54,100 nucleotides of DNA from Paenibacillus cymbidii (GTDB lineage: Bacteria; Bacillota; Bacilli; Paenibacillales; NBRC-103111). The position numbers and the translations under genes are program-made. Positions 17,460-27,552 of this stretch are shown here, in pieces. The DNA is taken from positions 1 to 54,100 of the forward strand of contig NZ_SHLX01000048.1 in assembly GCF_004764705.1 (NCBI RefSeq). The letters are read 5' to 3'. Under the pieces are notes generated by a model that was given only the letters and a program-made list of their open reading frames with translations, had not been told where the DNA came from and ran no database searches. Positions within the stretch are counted from its first letter, which is position 1. Every line of letters begins with the position of its first letter.

Positions 17460-18175
17460 GAAAACCTCCCCTCCTCCAGTCGCGCGAACAGTTCGTCCGC
17501 CGATTCGATGTTGTTCGCGTCGAACCGTTTCGGCTCCATTTCGCCAATCGTCCGCACCGACGGACATTCTTCGGGACGGATGAATGAAATGACGCCGTCT
17601 TTCATCACCGCTTGCCACAGACGGACTTCCAGCTGATTCCGCCCAGTTTCATCAGGATAGTTGATGCCATGGACCATGCTGCCCAAGTGGATTTCGCCAT
17701 ATTTATCGTAAAAGCCCTCGCCTTCGCCAAATTCGCACGGCTCCACGTATGCCTGGCACTCTCGTGTGCCAAGGAAAATATCTCTTCTGCCGCCTGCCTG
17801 CAGCGATCGTTTCATGATGTTATGATGCTTGTGCTCGTTGCGGTCATGCTCCAGGTCGGGACGATGGGGGTTGAACTCGAAGTGCGCCCTCACCTGGTAA
17901 TGCACGTCTCGCAGATAAGTGTAGTTGGCCAGCGTATTGCCACCGCCATATTCCAATGGTCGTACGCCTTTCGATTCCATTCGGATTGGCTTCATTACGC
18001 GCACCTTATCAATGTAGATAATGATCGTCGGCTTCCAGTAAATACTTTCAGCTATACCTTTCAGCGCCTGGTACGTTGGCACTTGATAAGTCAGCTTCTC
18101 GCCGCCCAATTTCGTCAGCGGATCGGTAAAGAGCGCATACGGTCCGTACAGAGAAAATTCGATGGCATTCCTCAT
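17456..18175 (-). CDS. cas5c: Cas5c, crRNA-processing endoribonuclease
   Basis: 239 residues from ATG 18175. An upstream in-frame GTG (18184) is rejected because it lies within the ribosome site AAAGGAGGTG. With this start the residues known as catalytic in the Bacillus halodurans Cas5d, Tyr46, Lys116 and His117, fall on exactly the same numbers (SIYWKP; NEHKHHN). Type I-C has no Cas6, so this protein should cut the pre-crRNA and stay on the 5' handle in Cascade. It is the first gene of the cas5c-cas2 operon, 256 bp after the cas3 stop. Confidence 0.97.
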   Translation of the reverse strand: MRNAIEFSLYGPYALFTDPLTKLGGEKLTYQVPTYQALKGIAESIYWKPTIIIYIDKVRVMKPIRMESKGVRPLEYGGGNTLANYTYLRDVHYQVRAHFEFNPHRPDLEHDRNEHKHHNIMKRSLQAGGRRDIFLGTRECQAYVEPCEFGEGEGFYDKYGEIHLGSMVHGINYPDETGRNQLEVRLWQAVMKDGVISFIRPEECPSVRTIGEMEPKRFDANNIESADELFARLEEGRFS

Positions 18176-18217
18176 AAGAATCACCTCCTTTCCGGAATGG
18201 CATTTATTTCTATATGT

Positions 18218-18309
18218 AATTATAGAACACTAAAAAATATTAATCAACGATTCATATAATTTAATATATGAAAGTTAATAATCCATTTATATTACTATAT
18301 GAATGTTAA
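18218..18309 (-). promoter_or_regulatory. Promoter of the cas5c-cas2 operon with two upstream inverted repeats
   Basis: Minus strand: -35 TTGATT (18241-18246), 17-bp spacer, perfect -10 TATAAT (18218-18223), about 43 bp before the cas5c ATG. Just upstream of the -35 is TTCATATA/TATATGAA (18251-18272), and a related imperfect copy at 18283-18304. Both are followed by GTTAAT (plus strand), about 32 bp apart, in an AT-rich stretch unlike the surrounding DNA. I infer binding sites for an unidentified regulator. Confidence 0.75.
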
Positions 18310-18397
18310 TTTTTTTTTTGCATGATATAATGAGTAGTCTCTGTTTCGGCGTAAGCAGATTCAGAGTGGATTGAAAAATATAGTAAATGAAATGGAT

Positions 18398-18418
18398 CCT
18401 GTTCAGTAATTGAACAGG
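18398..18418. terminator. Hairpin after cas3
   Basis: CCTGTTCA/TGAACAGG, 8-bp stem with a 5-base loop, 13 bp after the cas3 stop. The T-rich side (TTTCTTTTC) is on the plus strand; on the minus strand only ATCCATTTCATTT follows. So it is a weak terminator for cas3 at best, and the cas5c operon has its own promoter. Confidence 0.45.
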
Positions 18419-18431
18419 TTTCTTTTCATCC

Positions 18432-20873
18432 TCAATACATGCTGAGATCAAACTGACTGTCGTTGGCGAGATCAAGCCCGTATTTTTCGTTGTAAGCCGA
18501 TTCCTTCAACGCCCATATCTTCCCGTCAAGCAAGCTGACGAGACCGCCGTTTCGCTCCAGCAGCGCCCGCTCATGGTAAAACAGGTTCACCGAAAATTGC
18601 TGCGCCCGCCGCAACAGCCGCGACAACTCTTCGATCGTTTCGTCGCCGGTGAGTCTGGCTATCAAATCCTTGCCTTCGCCGTAAGGAACGAGAACCGCCG
18701 TCGTCTTATCGCTAATCGCCTCGAAATACTCCGCTGCGGTACGATAGCTGTTGACGAGGAACAGCGGGAGGTCTTGTTTTTTTGTTTCGATGTAGGCAAC
18801 GTAAAAGATATTCTGCTTCCGCTCGGCCAACAACAGTTTGGTCATCGTCATATCCGTGCTCAATTCGGGAAGCGGATAGTCCAGCTTGGACTTCATCTCC
18901 GTATAGAACGACTGGAAATATCGTTTCATCGCCTGAACGGATAAGGGGCTGCCGCCAAAAAGCCTATTATCCCGTTTCATCAAAGCGAGAATATTGCGCG
19001 CTTCCGTTTTGCCGACGCGTATCTCATGCAGATGCTTCAAGTTCTCCTCTTCATGATCGATCACGTACACCCGGCGGATGGCATCCTCGCCATGCCGGTT
19101 GCATCTGCCCGCCGCTTGCGCAATCGAATCCAATCCCGCCAGCGAACGAATGACGCATTCGAAGCTGACGTCCACCCCTGCTTCAATCAGCTGCGTGCTG
19201 ACGCAAACGACAGGCTCGCGGCGGTCGAGATGCCCGCGCACCTTCTCCAGAATCGTGTTCCGATGCGCGGCGCACATTGAGGTACTCAAATGGTAAAGAG
19301 GAATGTCCTGGTCGGACAACCGCTCGTACAGGCGTTTTACCACCGCTTTCGTATTCAGCACGACAAGCACGCTGCGCACCTCGCACAGCCGCTCCTTAAC
19401 GAAGGCGGTCAGCTTTTCGCTATCGAACGTTTCGCCTGTTGCTCTGTCAATGATGTCGACACGTTTGAATGCTTCGACTACCCTGTCCAGGTCGGCAATC
19501 ATTTCGCCATCGGGAGTGACGCGCAGCTTCTGCTCGACATGATCGAGCGCCGGCTGGGTAGCTGTACACATCACGATGCTGGAATTCCCGTCATCTTTGA
19601 GAAAATTGACCGCCTGATTGAACAGCGAGACACAGGAGACAGGCACCTTCTGCACCTCGTCGAAAACGATTACGGCATCGCACAAATTATGAAGCCTCCG
19701 AATATTGCGCGTCCCCTTGGCGTAGAACACGTTCAGAAACTGCACCATCGTGGTAAAAATAATGGGCGCCTCCCAGTTGTCCTTGGCCAGCTTCAACTTT
19801 TGGCGCTTGTTCACGAGGCCGTCTTCGAACTCATCTTCGTCGTCGGCATCGTCCACCACATTCGAATGATGCTCAAGAATATGCTCGTCGTCCATCAGGA
19901 TGCGACGCACTTCCGCAGCGTTTTGTTCAATTATAGTCGTGAACGGCACCACATAAATGATGCGCGACTTGTTGTGCTGTATCGCGTGGCTGAGCGCGTA
20001 GCGCAAACTGGCCAACGTTTTGCCGCCGCCGGTCGGGATCGACAGCATATAAATCCCCGACGGCCTGGCGGCAAACCGTTCGCATTGCGTTGACATTTCC
20101 TTGCGCAAGGCATTGATGGAGACGGCGTGGGGAGCGTTCGGAAATGCGTTGATCCGGACCATCAGCCGTTCGTAAAAGCGTGCAAACAAGGCCCGTTTGT
20201 CCGAGTATGAATCCGCAGGTTCTTCCCGGTTCTCTTCGAAAAGTCGCGTATTGGTACGGTCGGCATCAATCAAAGCGCTGAAGATGAATTTGTTCAAAAA
20301 CAGCAGCTTGGCAGGCAATCTCGCCGCATCCGTTTGCCCCATGTAAGCCTTCATTTCATCAGCCGCGCACGCCACGTAACGTCTGAGTTCGGCTTCACTG
20401 ATGACTCGTTCCAACAGTTCGGACCTGGATCGATTGAATTCCGGCGGTTCATCTTCCGGTCTCCGAACTCGATTCAGGAAAGGGGATTCCTGCGCCGCAT
20501 TCAAGTAATCGTGCAAATACGAATGGTGCGAAATGATGGCATTGCCGACCACTTCCGCCACTAGAAAGAGAGTGGGAGAGGAGGTGGCTTTATCCGTATG
20601 GAACCAGTCATATAGCAGCTTCCCGCCAGCGGTAGAATGGTCGACGCTGCCTCTTCGCGGCGGAGCATCCGGGTTGGCCACAGCCGCCATAATATAATCG
20701 CGGAAACCGTGGGTGAATTTGCCCATATCGTGCAACAACCCGGCCAACCCGGCGATATGCTTCACGCCGAGCTTTTCCCCGTAGCGCTCTGCAAGCGCTT
20801 GTACGCCAAGCAGATGTTCCTCGACACTCTGGTGTTTGCCGTCGCTTTCCCGTATGTGGGCGATGTAGCTCAT
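18432..20873 (-). CDS. cas3: Cas3 nuclease-helicase (HD plus SF2 helicase)
   Basis: 813 residues. The N-terminal HD nuclease has His20 and LLHDMGKF (His48-Asp49), HHS (116-118) nearby. The helicase has Walker A TGGGKT (281-286), DEVQ box (405-408), CTATQP (436-441), and late motifs TQLIEAGVDVSFE and QAAGRCNRHG. It is the single-protein Cas3 that unwinds and degrades target DNA recruited by Cascade. I chose ATG 20873 (MSYIAHIRES) with AAAGGAG; the frame stays open to 21092 but lacks a ribosome site and enters a transposase remnant. It is separated from cas5c by 256 bp with a promoter. Confidence 0.97.
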   Translation of the reverse strand: MSYIAHIRESDGKHQSVEEHLLGVQALAERYGEKLGVKHIAGLAGLLHDMGKFTHGFRDYIMAAVANPDAPPRRGSVDHSTAGGKLLYDWFHTDKATSSPTLFLVAEVVGNAIISHHSYLHDYLNAAQESPFLNRVRRPEDEPPEFNRSRSELLERVISEAELRRYVACAADEMKAYMGQTDAARLPAKLLFLNKFIFSALIDADRTNTRLFEENREEPADSYSDKRALFARFYERLMVRINAFPNAPHAVSINALRKEMSTQCERFAARPSGIYMLSIPTGGGKTLASLRYALSHAIQHNKSRIIYVVPFTTIIEQNAAEVRRILMDDEHILEHHSNVVDDADDEDEFEDGLVNKRQKLKLAKDNWEAPIIFTTMVQFLNVFYAKGTRNIRRLHNLCDAVIVFDEVQKVPVSCVSLFNQAVNFLKDDGNSSIVMCTATQPALDHVEQKLRVTPDGEMIADLDRVVEAFKRVDIIDRATGETFDSEKLTAFVKERLCEVRSVLVVLNTKAVVKRLYERLSDQDIPLYHLSTSMCAAHRNTILEKVRGHLDRREPVVCVSTQLIEAGVDVSFECVIRSLAGLDSIAQAAGRCNRHGEDAIRRVYVIDHEEENLKHLHEIRVGKTEARNILALMKRDNRLFGGSPLSVQAMKRYFQSFYTEMKSKLDYPLPELSTDMTMTKLLLAERKQNIFYVAYIETKKQDLPLFLVNSYRTAAEYFEAISDKTTAVLVPYGEGKDLIARLTGDETIEELSRLLRRAQQFSVNLFYHERALLERNGGLVSLLDGKIWALKESAYNEKYGLDLANDSQFDLSMY

Positions 20874-21059
20874 CGTGCTCTCCTTTCGGAACGAAATCGT
20901 ATACCTGCAGGATACAAAAACACCCCGACAATGGATTGTCAGCGAATACACGTTTGGACTAGGAAAATATACCCAGATTATCATTTCGCCGCTATTCTCC
21001 ATATTCCTCCCAGAGTCGACAATTAACATTGGAAATGGAAATCGAATGTGGACTATCGG

Positions 21060-21690
21060 CTGGAGAATGTCGAAAAGCGGTTTCTTTTCCATATGGTCAT
21101 CTGATAGACGTAGACGATGATCTGGCCGAAGAACGCTTCTCGAACGCGGCGTAACACATCGCCAAGCGTCAGATCGGGTCTTGCCCCAGCCACTCCTGCC
21201 ACTGAGACTCCAGAAAGTTTTGCGTCAGGAGCTGAATCACCCAAAAACGTTGGATGCCCGTAGTCGAAAGCAACTGGTAGTGGCCGAAGCCCAGCAGTTC
21301 CTTGAAGTAGCGATACCCCGTCTCGATGTTCCAGCGCACCTGATAATAGCGCCCAATCGTAACGAGATCCAGCGACACATCCGTACACAGGAGATAAACC
21401 TGCATCCGCCGGCGTTGCAAGCGATTGACGCACCAAGGCGCATGATTCAGGAAATACGTGGTGCTGCTCAGGTGGCGGGTACTCTTTGCGGCTTGCTGGA
21501 TCGGGGGATATTTTTTCGCCCGGCACAGAGATTGATACCTTGGACGAGCGTAAACAGCTGGTTAATGTCGATTGATGCGATGAAGGAACTGGTCGGCAGG
21601 AGAAGAAGCAGGAGAAAGTGATGCTCCCTGTCTTGGCGAGAGCATTTTGGGCCAATTGTGCAACGAATTGGATGAATAGCTGCCATTCCC
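21060..21690 (-). pseudogene. IS4-family transposase remnant
   Basis: A frame at 21169-21480 encodes the C-terminal transposase part with the exact IS4-family signature Y-x2-R-x3-E-x6-K (YQVRWNIETGYRYFK). After a frameshift the expected tail LTLGDVLRRVREAFFGQI continues to about 21060. The N-terminal half is only fragments, and no terminal inverted repeats were found. It fills the gap between cas3 and the decayed cas2, so it may have helped delete whatever lay there. Confidence 0.8.
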
Positions 21691-21699
21691 GTGAAAATA

Positions 21700-21944
21700 G
21701 AAGCCACGTCGGCCAAAAGCGGTTGCAGCAAGTTGCCAAGTGTGCCAAAATTATGGGTAATGGGTGCTTTTTGAGTGTGCGGTGGACGCGGCGTAACTGG
21801 TTTCGTTGAAATTGGAGCTGATTGACCTGATCGAAGAGAAAAAGGACAGCTTGCGATTCTGTCAGATGGAATAACTACAAGAACAAAGTGGAGCATGTGG
21901 GCGTAAAGACAGCGCTGGGTATGGAAGGAGTGCTTATTGGGTAA
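21700..21944 (+). pseudogene. cas2: Decayed second cas2
   Basis: Pieces match the intact Cas2 in order but in different frames: GQKRLQQVAK, then a shifted LIDLI-EEKKDSLRFCQ-like part, then YKNKVEHVGVKTALGMEG, ending at TAA 21942-21944. The first about 20 codons are lost to the transposase remnant, and several indels and stops break the rest. It sits directly before the leader of array 2, as cas2 does before array 1, but on the opposite strand. It differs from the intact gene at many bases, so this is not a recent copy. Confidence 0.9.
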
Positions 21945-22148
21945 GGGGAGGGCGGTGAAACGCAGTGCGAATCTACGGTGCGAGTGGGAAGCGAACATGA
22001 ATCCCCCGGGGGATTCGCACCACGAATTTTACATCAATCCCCTATTTAATGGAATACAATTGGATTTTGTCATTATGAAGTGGCTGCTTCTTCTGCGAGT
22101 TATACCATTTAAATGGATATTTTAGTAGATTTATGGATATAACTCGCT
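21945..22148 (+). promoter_or_regulatory. Leader of array 2 (leader b)
   Basis: It shares the blocks of leader a: GGTGCGAGT (21977-21985) pairing with ATTCGCACC (22013-22021), GCGAACATGA between them, a nearly perfect internal palindrome ATCCCCCGGGGGAT, then CATTATGAAGTGG, TATACCATTTAAATGG and the junction ATTTATGGATATAACTCGCT before the first repeat. Similarity to leader a is clear but not identical. An intact, functional leader seems likely because the leader-end repeats are uniform. Confidence 0.82.
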
Positions 22149-25100
22149 GTCGCATCCCGTACGGGGTGCGTGGATTGAAATTTGAATATTGCGCCCCAAA
22201 GACTGGTTCCACACGGTCGCATCCCGTACGGGGTGCGTGGATTGAAATTATACGCAATACTCACAAAAAGAACCGTCGTAAGTCGCATCCCGTACGGGGT
22301 GCGTGGATTGAAATCACACTCGCAGCGGACCGAGTCCCGGTGTTGGTCGCGTCGCATCCCGTACGGGGTGCGTGGATTGAAATCCGTTAGTATCGTTTTT
22401 GGCGGTCAGCTTGATATAGTCGCATCCCGTACGGGGTGCGTGGATTGAAATCTGCCACTCCCGCAGCGCCTGCCGCACCCGCCACGTCGCATCCCGTACG
22501 GGGTGCGTGGATTGAAATTTACCGTGCGGTTGAACGCGCCGTACCAACGACAAGTCGCATCCCGTACGGGGTGCGTGGATTGAAATCCAAGATTCGTTTC
22601 CACGATCTTCGACATTCGCAGTCGCATCCCGTACGGGGTGCGTGGATTGAAATAGGAAAGGTTTAATCTGACCAAGACGCAGGCAACAGTCGCATCCCGT
22701 ACGGGGTGCGTGGATTGAAATCATTTTGACAGTTTTCAATCCAAAAAGCATTGAGTCGCATCCCGTACGGGGTGCGTGGATTGAAATCTCGGAGGAAAAG
22801 AAGCTACGGATCGGACGTCCGTGTCGCATCCCGTACGGGGTGCGTGGATTGAAATTCAGGTCGACCGAGGAAAAAGTCTCAACGTCGATCCGAGTCGCAT
22901 CCCGTACGGGGTGCGTGGATTGAAATTCCCCTTGGTGGACAAATACCAGGTCACTGATGGCGTCGCATCCCGTACGGGGTGCGTGGATTGAAATTGCCAT
23001 GCAAAAACCCCACCACCACTCGTTCCTGGTCGCATCCCGTACGGGGTGCGTGGATTGAAATACCAAACCTTTTGCAGTATCGGCACCAATAAAGTGTCGC
23101 ATCCCGTACGGGGTGCGTGGATTGAAATCTTTCTGGATAGGCGCTTATAATTTGCTTTCCCTTGTCGCATCCCGTACGGGGTGCGTGGATTGAAATCCGA
23201 CTTGGTGCGCCTTCGTTGCAGATGACCATTGCGTCGCATCCCGTACGGGGTGCGTGGATTGAAATGCCTACGATAATGTTGGTGTAATACTCGATTTTCT
23301 TGTCGCATCCCGTACGGGGTGCGTGGATTGAAATTTGTTTCGGGCCGACCACGGTTTGATATGGTTTCGTGTCGCATCCCGTACGGGGTGCGTGGATTGA
23401 AATTCATGCGGGCGCTTGAGTATTCGCCAGCCGGTTTCGTCGCATCCCGTACGGGGTGCGTGGATTGAAATCGTCATTCCACGGCAGTAGAGGACTGGCG
23501 CGGAGTCGCATCCCGTACGGGGTGCGTGGATTGAAATCAAGGACGGCCAGCGGTCCTACTACCCGGCCAGCCGTCGCATCCCGTACGGGGTGCGTGGATT
23601 GAAATACTTTGTTCGACGCGACGCCCAATTTGTCCATGGTCGCATCCCGTACGGGGTGCGTGGATTGAAATATCAAAAAACGTACGCTTGTACCGCGGCA
23701 AACTGGGTCGCATCCCGTACGGGGTGCGTGGATTGAAATAAACACTTCAAGTCCCCGTTTGACTGTCTGATGTGCTGTCGCATCCCGTACGGGGTGCGTG
23801 GATTGAAATGCCGGTTGCTTTAATCCGAACTCCTTCTCCATCTTCGTCGCATCCCGTACGGGGTGCGTGGATTGAAATTCCGAAAATTACCTTGACGCAT
23901 CGCTGGCTGTGTCGCATCCCGTACGGGGTGCGTGGATTGAAATTCTAACTCGCTCTCGAATGCAAATGCGCCCGGGCGCGTCGCATCCCGTACGGGGTGC
24001 GTGGATTGAAATATATATGGAAACGGCCCATTTGTTGCTCGGTTTATGGTCGCATCCCGTACGGGGTGCGTGGATTGAAATTCAAAATAAGAAAACTGAA
24101 CAACCCACCGTTTATGTCGCATCCCGTACGGGGTGCGTGGATTGAAATCGCCGCTAACATTTCCTCGCCCTTTGCGATCCGGTCGCATCCCGTACGGGGT
24201 GCGTGGATTGAAATGATAGGCGTAGATCGTGCCGAAAATTGCGGCTTTTGTCGCATCCCGTACGGGGTGCGTGGATTGAAATAGCATGGTGTCGCCGGTG
24301 TTTTTCATGGTCACGTGTCGCATCCCGTACGGGGTGCGTGGATTGAAATATGGTCGCCTATTACGGCAGCAGCGTCGGGCAAGACGTCGCATCCCGTACG
24401 GGGTGCGTGGATTGAAATGACAAGACGACGTTCGAGTGCACCGGCTGATGTAGTCGCATCCCGTACGGGGTGCGTGGATTGAAATATGGTCACGTACATT
24501 GATCCAGTGACCAATGCGCGTCGCATCCCGTACGGGGTGCGTGGATTGAAATCCCGTCGGATAACGTAACGTGGGGATCGTCGAGGTCGCATCCCGTACG
24601 GGGTGCGTGGATTGAAATCAACTGCTCAACTGGCAGCACGATGTGCTTTGGGAGTCGCATCCCGTACGGGGTGCGTGGATTGAAATATGCTCTCACCTCT
24701 TGCGCAATATGAGTCCACTGTCGCATCCCGTACGGGGTGCGTGGATTGAAATTCCAAATCATGCTCCAGCCGCGTTACGTAACGCGCAAGTCGCATCCCG
24801 TACGGGGTGCGTGGATTGAAATCCTCGAAGCGGATATCCGCGACGCCATCTCGGCGTGTCGCATCCCGTACGGGGTGCGTGGATTGAAATCTCACCAACG
24901 GGGACAAGACGGTTACGATCATCGAGTCGCATCCCGTACGGGGTGCGTGGATTGAAATGACCAGTCCAACCTATGAGAAGGTACGCACCGCAGGGTCGCA
25001 TCCCGTACGGGGTGCGTGGATTGAAATGTTAATATCTCAATGATCGAGTCGACAAAAGCCTTCGTCGCATCCCGTACGGGGTGCGTGGATTGAAATCGCA

Positions 25101-27524
25101 AGCGCGGCAGGAAGCTTCGCAGCCGGCAGCACCGTCGCATCCCGTACGGGGTGCGTGGATTGAAATACCCACGACGGCCGCGTAACGTTTGTTGACGTTC
25201 GTCGCATCCCGTACGGGGTGCGTGGATTCAAATTCGACGTATTGGTGCATCTGCGACAGGCGATCAGTCGCATCCCGTACGGGGTGCGTGGATTGAAATG
25301 CTACATTGTTGGACCGGTTAATTTTATGCTTTTGTCGCATCCCGTACGGGGTGCGTGGATTGAAATGGAAGCGACGCGCATGAAGTTGTTTGCCGTCGAT
25401 TGTCGCATCCCGTACGGGGTGCGTGGATTGAAATAATCCATGGACTTGGGTTATCCTCCCGCCTTTAAGTCGCATCCCGTACGGGGTGCGTGGATTGAAA
25501 TTCCAGGATCGCCTTTATCTCCTTTGTCTCCTTTGGGTCGCATCCCGTACGGGGTGCGTGGATTGAAATATGACCCGATATGCCTCATCGTGTAATCGCG
25601 CGCGCCGGGTCGCATCCCGTACGGGGTGCGTGGATTGAAATAGGACGCCAACGGACGCGGCGCGGTGCATTTCCACGTCGCATCCCGTACGGGGTGAGTG
25701 GATTGAAATTTCCGGCGCGACTGGTGCAACAGGGCCGGCAGGGTCGCATCCCGTACGGGGTGCGTGGATTGAAATGCCGTCTGCTACTCCGACGCCCTAT
25801 AAGATTCCACCGTCGCATCCCGTACGGGGTGCGTGGATTGAAATAAAGACGAGCCTTACACAGCGGCGCGTTGCTTCACGTCGCATCCCGTACGGGGTGC
25901 GTGGATTGAAATGACGCCGGACTGTGATATTTGCGCCTGCTTCGATGTCGCATCCCGTACGGGGGGCGTGGATTGAAATTTCGTGCGCCGCTTCGGATTG
26001 CCGAAGTAGATGCCGTCGCATCCCGTACGGGGTGCGTGGATTGAAATGATATAACCACGCCATTCCGTCTGCACATGCTTGGTCGCATCCCGTACGGGGT
26101 GCGTGGATTGAAATGATTCGACCGAATCTGCCCGGGCCGATGCGGGTTATTGTCGCATCCCGTACGGGGTGCGTGGATTGAAATATCAATTCGGCGAGGC
26201 GATCGGTTACGTTACGGAGTCGCATCCCGTACGGGGTGCGTGGATTGAAATCTGAATTAAGGACGGATTTCGAAGCACACCGTCGTCGCATCCCGTACGG
26301 GGTGCGTGGATTGAAATCCAAAACCTTAGAAACCAACAGCCCCATGATCTTGTCGCATCCCGTACGGGGTGCGTGGATTGAAATTCGATCGCTAGGGGCG
26401 TGAGCGGCTCGCGCACGTAGTCGCATCCCGTACGGGGTGCGTGGATTGAAATGCCATCGATCTGCGCCGACTTGACGCATACGGGGTCGCATCCCGTACG
26501 GGGTGCGTGGATTGAAATGCCGTACCCCGTCTGAACCATCGTCGCTGCTCCGTGTCGCATCCCGTACGGGGTGCGTGGATTGAAATAAAAACGCCTGTGC
26601 CCGTCCAGTTACGCCACGGGGGTCGCATCCCGTACGGGGTGCGTGGATTGAAATGAAAATATTGGCGCAGATTTAGCGCTGCGCCGCCGGTCGCATCCCG
26701 TACGGGGTGCGTGGATTGAAATAGCACAACAACCTCATATGTCACCGGCGATTTAGTCGCATCCCGTACGGGGTGCGTGGATTGAAATATTTACAGGAGG
26801 ACGCCTATCCGGTCATGCAGGCTGTCGCATCCCGTACGGGGTGCGTGGATTGAAATAATGAGCTGCACATGAGCGAGCGCAAGTACTACCGCGTCGCATC
26901 TCGTACGGGGTGCGTGGATTGAAATCTGATGTTTCTTGTAGGCGATCACGCCGGCTGTCGTCGCATCCCGTACGGGGTGCGTGGATTGAAATAATTGTTG
27001 CGCGTAGTTCCGCTGTCGTGTCTGGCGTCGCATCCCGTACGGGGTGCGTGGATTGAAATGAAATGATCAATACCACTTATGCTGCATCCGCAGTCGCATC
27101 CCGTACGGGTGCGTGGATTGAAATCCTTCGGGGGCCGTGCCCTCAACCCCACAAGTCCGTCGCATCCCGTACGGGGTGCGTGGATTGAAATGAAAGAGGG
27201 TAGTCCGCTTTGCTCGGAATGTCTTGTCGCATCCCGTACAGGGTGCGTGGATTGAAATTGCTCGATCAGCGCCATTTGCTTGGCGTCGATGGTCGCACCC
27301 GTACGGGGTGCGTGGATTGAAATGATGGATTGAAACTGACGAACAAAGGTGCCGTGCGTCGCATCTCGTACGGGGTGATGGATTGAAATAAATGGGCCAA
27401 GGACAAGGGGATGACGCCGGAACGTCGCATCCCGTACGAAGTGCGTGGATTGAAATGTGGATATGCCGCCTGTGCAGCCAGGACAAATGATGTCGCATCC
27501 CGTATGGGGTGCGTGGATTGAAAT
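22149..27524 (+). CRISPR. CRISPR array 2, about 80 repeats
   Basis: I count 80 repeats of 33 bases (about 79 spacers, mostly 33-37, one of about 39). Repeats read GTCGCATCCCGTACGGGG then TGCGTGGATTGAAAT. They differ from array 1 only in the hairpin loop (GTACG for GCAAG). Most are identical; single changes occur at 25201, 25677, 25947 and 26893, and decay concentrates in the last eight (27093 to 27492, with indels at 27093, 27292 and 27358). This marks the right end as the old end and transcription as left to right. All open frames here are repeat artefacts. Confidence 0.98.
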
Positions 27525-27552
27525 TTGACCATGTTGAGTCCGTCGATAGTAT

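Noticed and set aside
18176..18184. GTG start for cas5c
   Set aside because: It is part of AAAGGAGGTG; starting at ATG 18175 also puts Tyr46, Lys116 and His117 in the known positions.
20874..21092. 73-residue N-terminal extension of cas3
   Set aside because: It lacks a ribosome site, enters the transposase remnant, and the downstream ATG has AAAGGAG and the normal Cas3 N-terminus.
22314..23102. Long open frames within the CRISPR arrays with repeating FQSTHPVRDAT or SHPARGAWIE peptides
   Set aside because: They are translations of the CRISPR repeat, which does not contain stops in several frames; no start signals.
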